Shown: one piece after another, positions 63,861 through 64,000 of the stretch
Layout of the letters: each line of letters begins with the position of its first letter
How positions within the stretch are numbered: the first letter of the stretch is position 1
Assembly: GCA_001464115.1 (NCBI GenBank)
Contig: LNES01000006.1
Span: 513,747 to 577,746 of the forward strand
Length of the DNA: 64,000 bases
Direction of reading: 5' to 3'
DNA from: Chlamydiae bacterium Ga0074140
GTDB taxonomy: Bacteria; Chlamydiota; Chlamydiia; Chlamydiales; Rhabdochlamydiaceae
Made by a program: the position numbers and the translations under genes
Notes under the pieces: generated by a model
What the model was told of the DNA's origin: nothing
Database searches by the model: none
Seen by the model: only the letters and a program-made list of their open reading frames with translations

Positions 63861-64000
63861 CTAAAGCTCTGGAAAGTCCGCAAAGAGGGAGCGGAGGGTT
63901 GGTGTCCAGTTGGTGAAGAGGGCGGAGGTGGAAGAGGGGCCATCTCTCCAAAAGAGCCACTCGCGATAGGGATCTCGCCCTCCACTCTTGTTCCAAGTGT
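63861..64000 (-). CDS. recC: C-terminal end of a probable RecC (truncated by the window)
   Basis: The minus-strand frame ending with TAG at 63861-63863 is open to the window edge and reads sensibly for 45 codons, ending YREWLFWRDGPS and FADFPEL. The fragment is too short for motif evidence. The name rests on its place immediately upstream of recB on the same strand; recC commonly precedes recB and the three subunits form one complex. Confidence 0.55.
   Translation of the reverse strand, partial: TWNKSGGRDPYREWLFWRDGPSSTSALFTNWTPTLRSLFADFPEL

Overview
The window reads as chromosome from an environmental (Parachlamydia/Waddlia/Simkania-like) member of the Chlamydiota. The evidence is the gene set and local pairings, not a database search: rsbU beside eno, mutL followed by pepP, a gspD-E-F operon preceded by a membrane protein, aspC (tyrB) followed by an MreC-like gene, rpoD near rpsT, and recB/recD. 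Several of these pairings are known from Chlamydia trachomatis. Base composition looks moderate (not counted), and intergenic repeats are far more abundant than in pathogenic Chlamydia. Genus and species cannot be assigned from the sequence alone.

Layout. 1-4.5 kb: the end of an unknown gene, then mutL-pepP-sensor kinase. 4.6-6.2 kb: a lone AlbA_2/HATPase regulator of foreign appearance. 6.3-12.7 kb: CCA-adding enzyme, a kinase-fold membrane protein with rsbU, then trmH-rsgA-eno. 13.3-18.5 kb: an accessory block with three members of a family I do not recognise (marked by an FKW-x-x-F core), a secreted lipase-like hydrolase, an MBL hydrolase and tRNA-Arg, punctuated by palindromes. 18.7-28.4 kb: trkA-trkH, a DMT transporter, and a TPR-VWA-rsmD-coaD operon. 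28.5-33.7 kb: two Ser-rich proteins with Cys-rich hydrophobic hairpins (effector candidates) and a very long MORN-repeat secreted protein. 33.8-42.4 kb: two small membrane paralogues and a type II secretion operon with a PEBP gene at its end. 43.4-49.0 kb: mutY with a glycosyltransferase, and two tandem CDP-glycerol glycerophosphotransferase-like genes. 49.3-64 kb: mreC, aspC, tRNA-Ala, a candidate OPR-RAP protein, rpoD, a CoiA-like protein, rpsT, dacB, recD, recB and the end of recC.

The strongest unusual signals are: (1) a 162-bp imperfect palindrome inserted in frame in a glycerophosphotransferase-like gene, resembling Rickettsia palindromic elements; (2) a eukaryote-like helical-repeat protein ending in a RAP domain; (3) a family of about 0.3-0.5 kb MITE-like elements with ends reading CCATAGACATGTCGGG, four copies, three of them in convergent gene gaps; (4) other palindromic element families at 16.7, 17.0, 18.6, 22.6 and 31.0 kb; and (5) lineage-specific protein families that look like secreted or inclusion-directed proteins.

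The genes combine ordinary housekeeping (repair and recombination, translation quality control, glycolysis, potassium uptake, cell-wall remodelling) with a host-interaction layer of type II secretion, probable type III effectors and repeat proteins. Start codons were chosen from Shine-Dalgarno spacing and operon overlaps. No computation or homology search was run, so all functional assignments rest on motif recognition.
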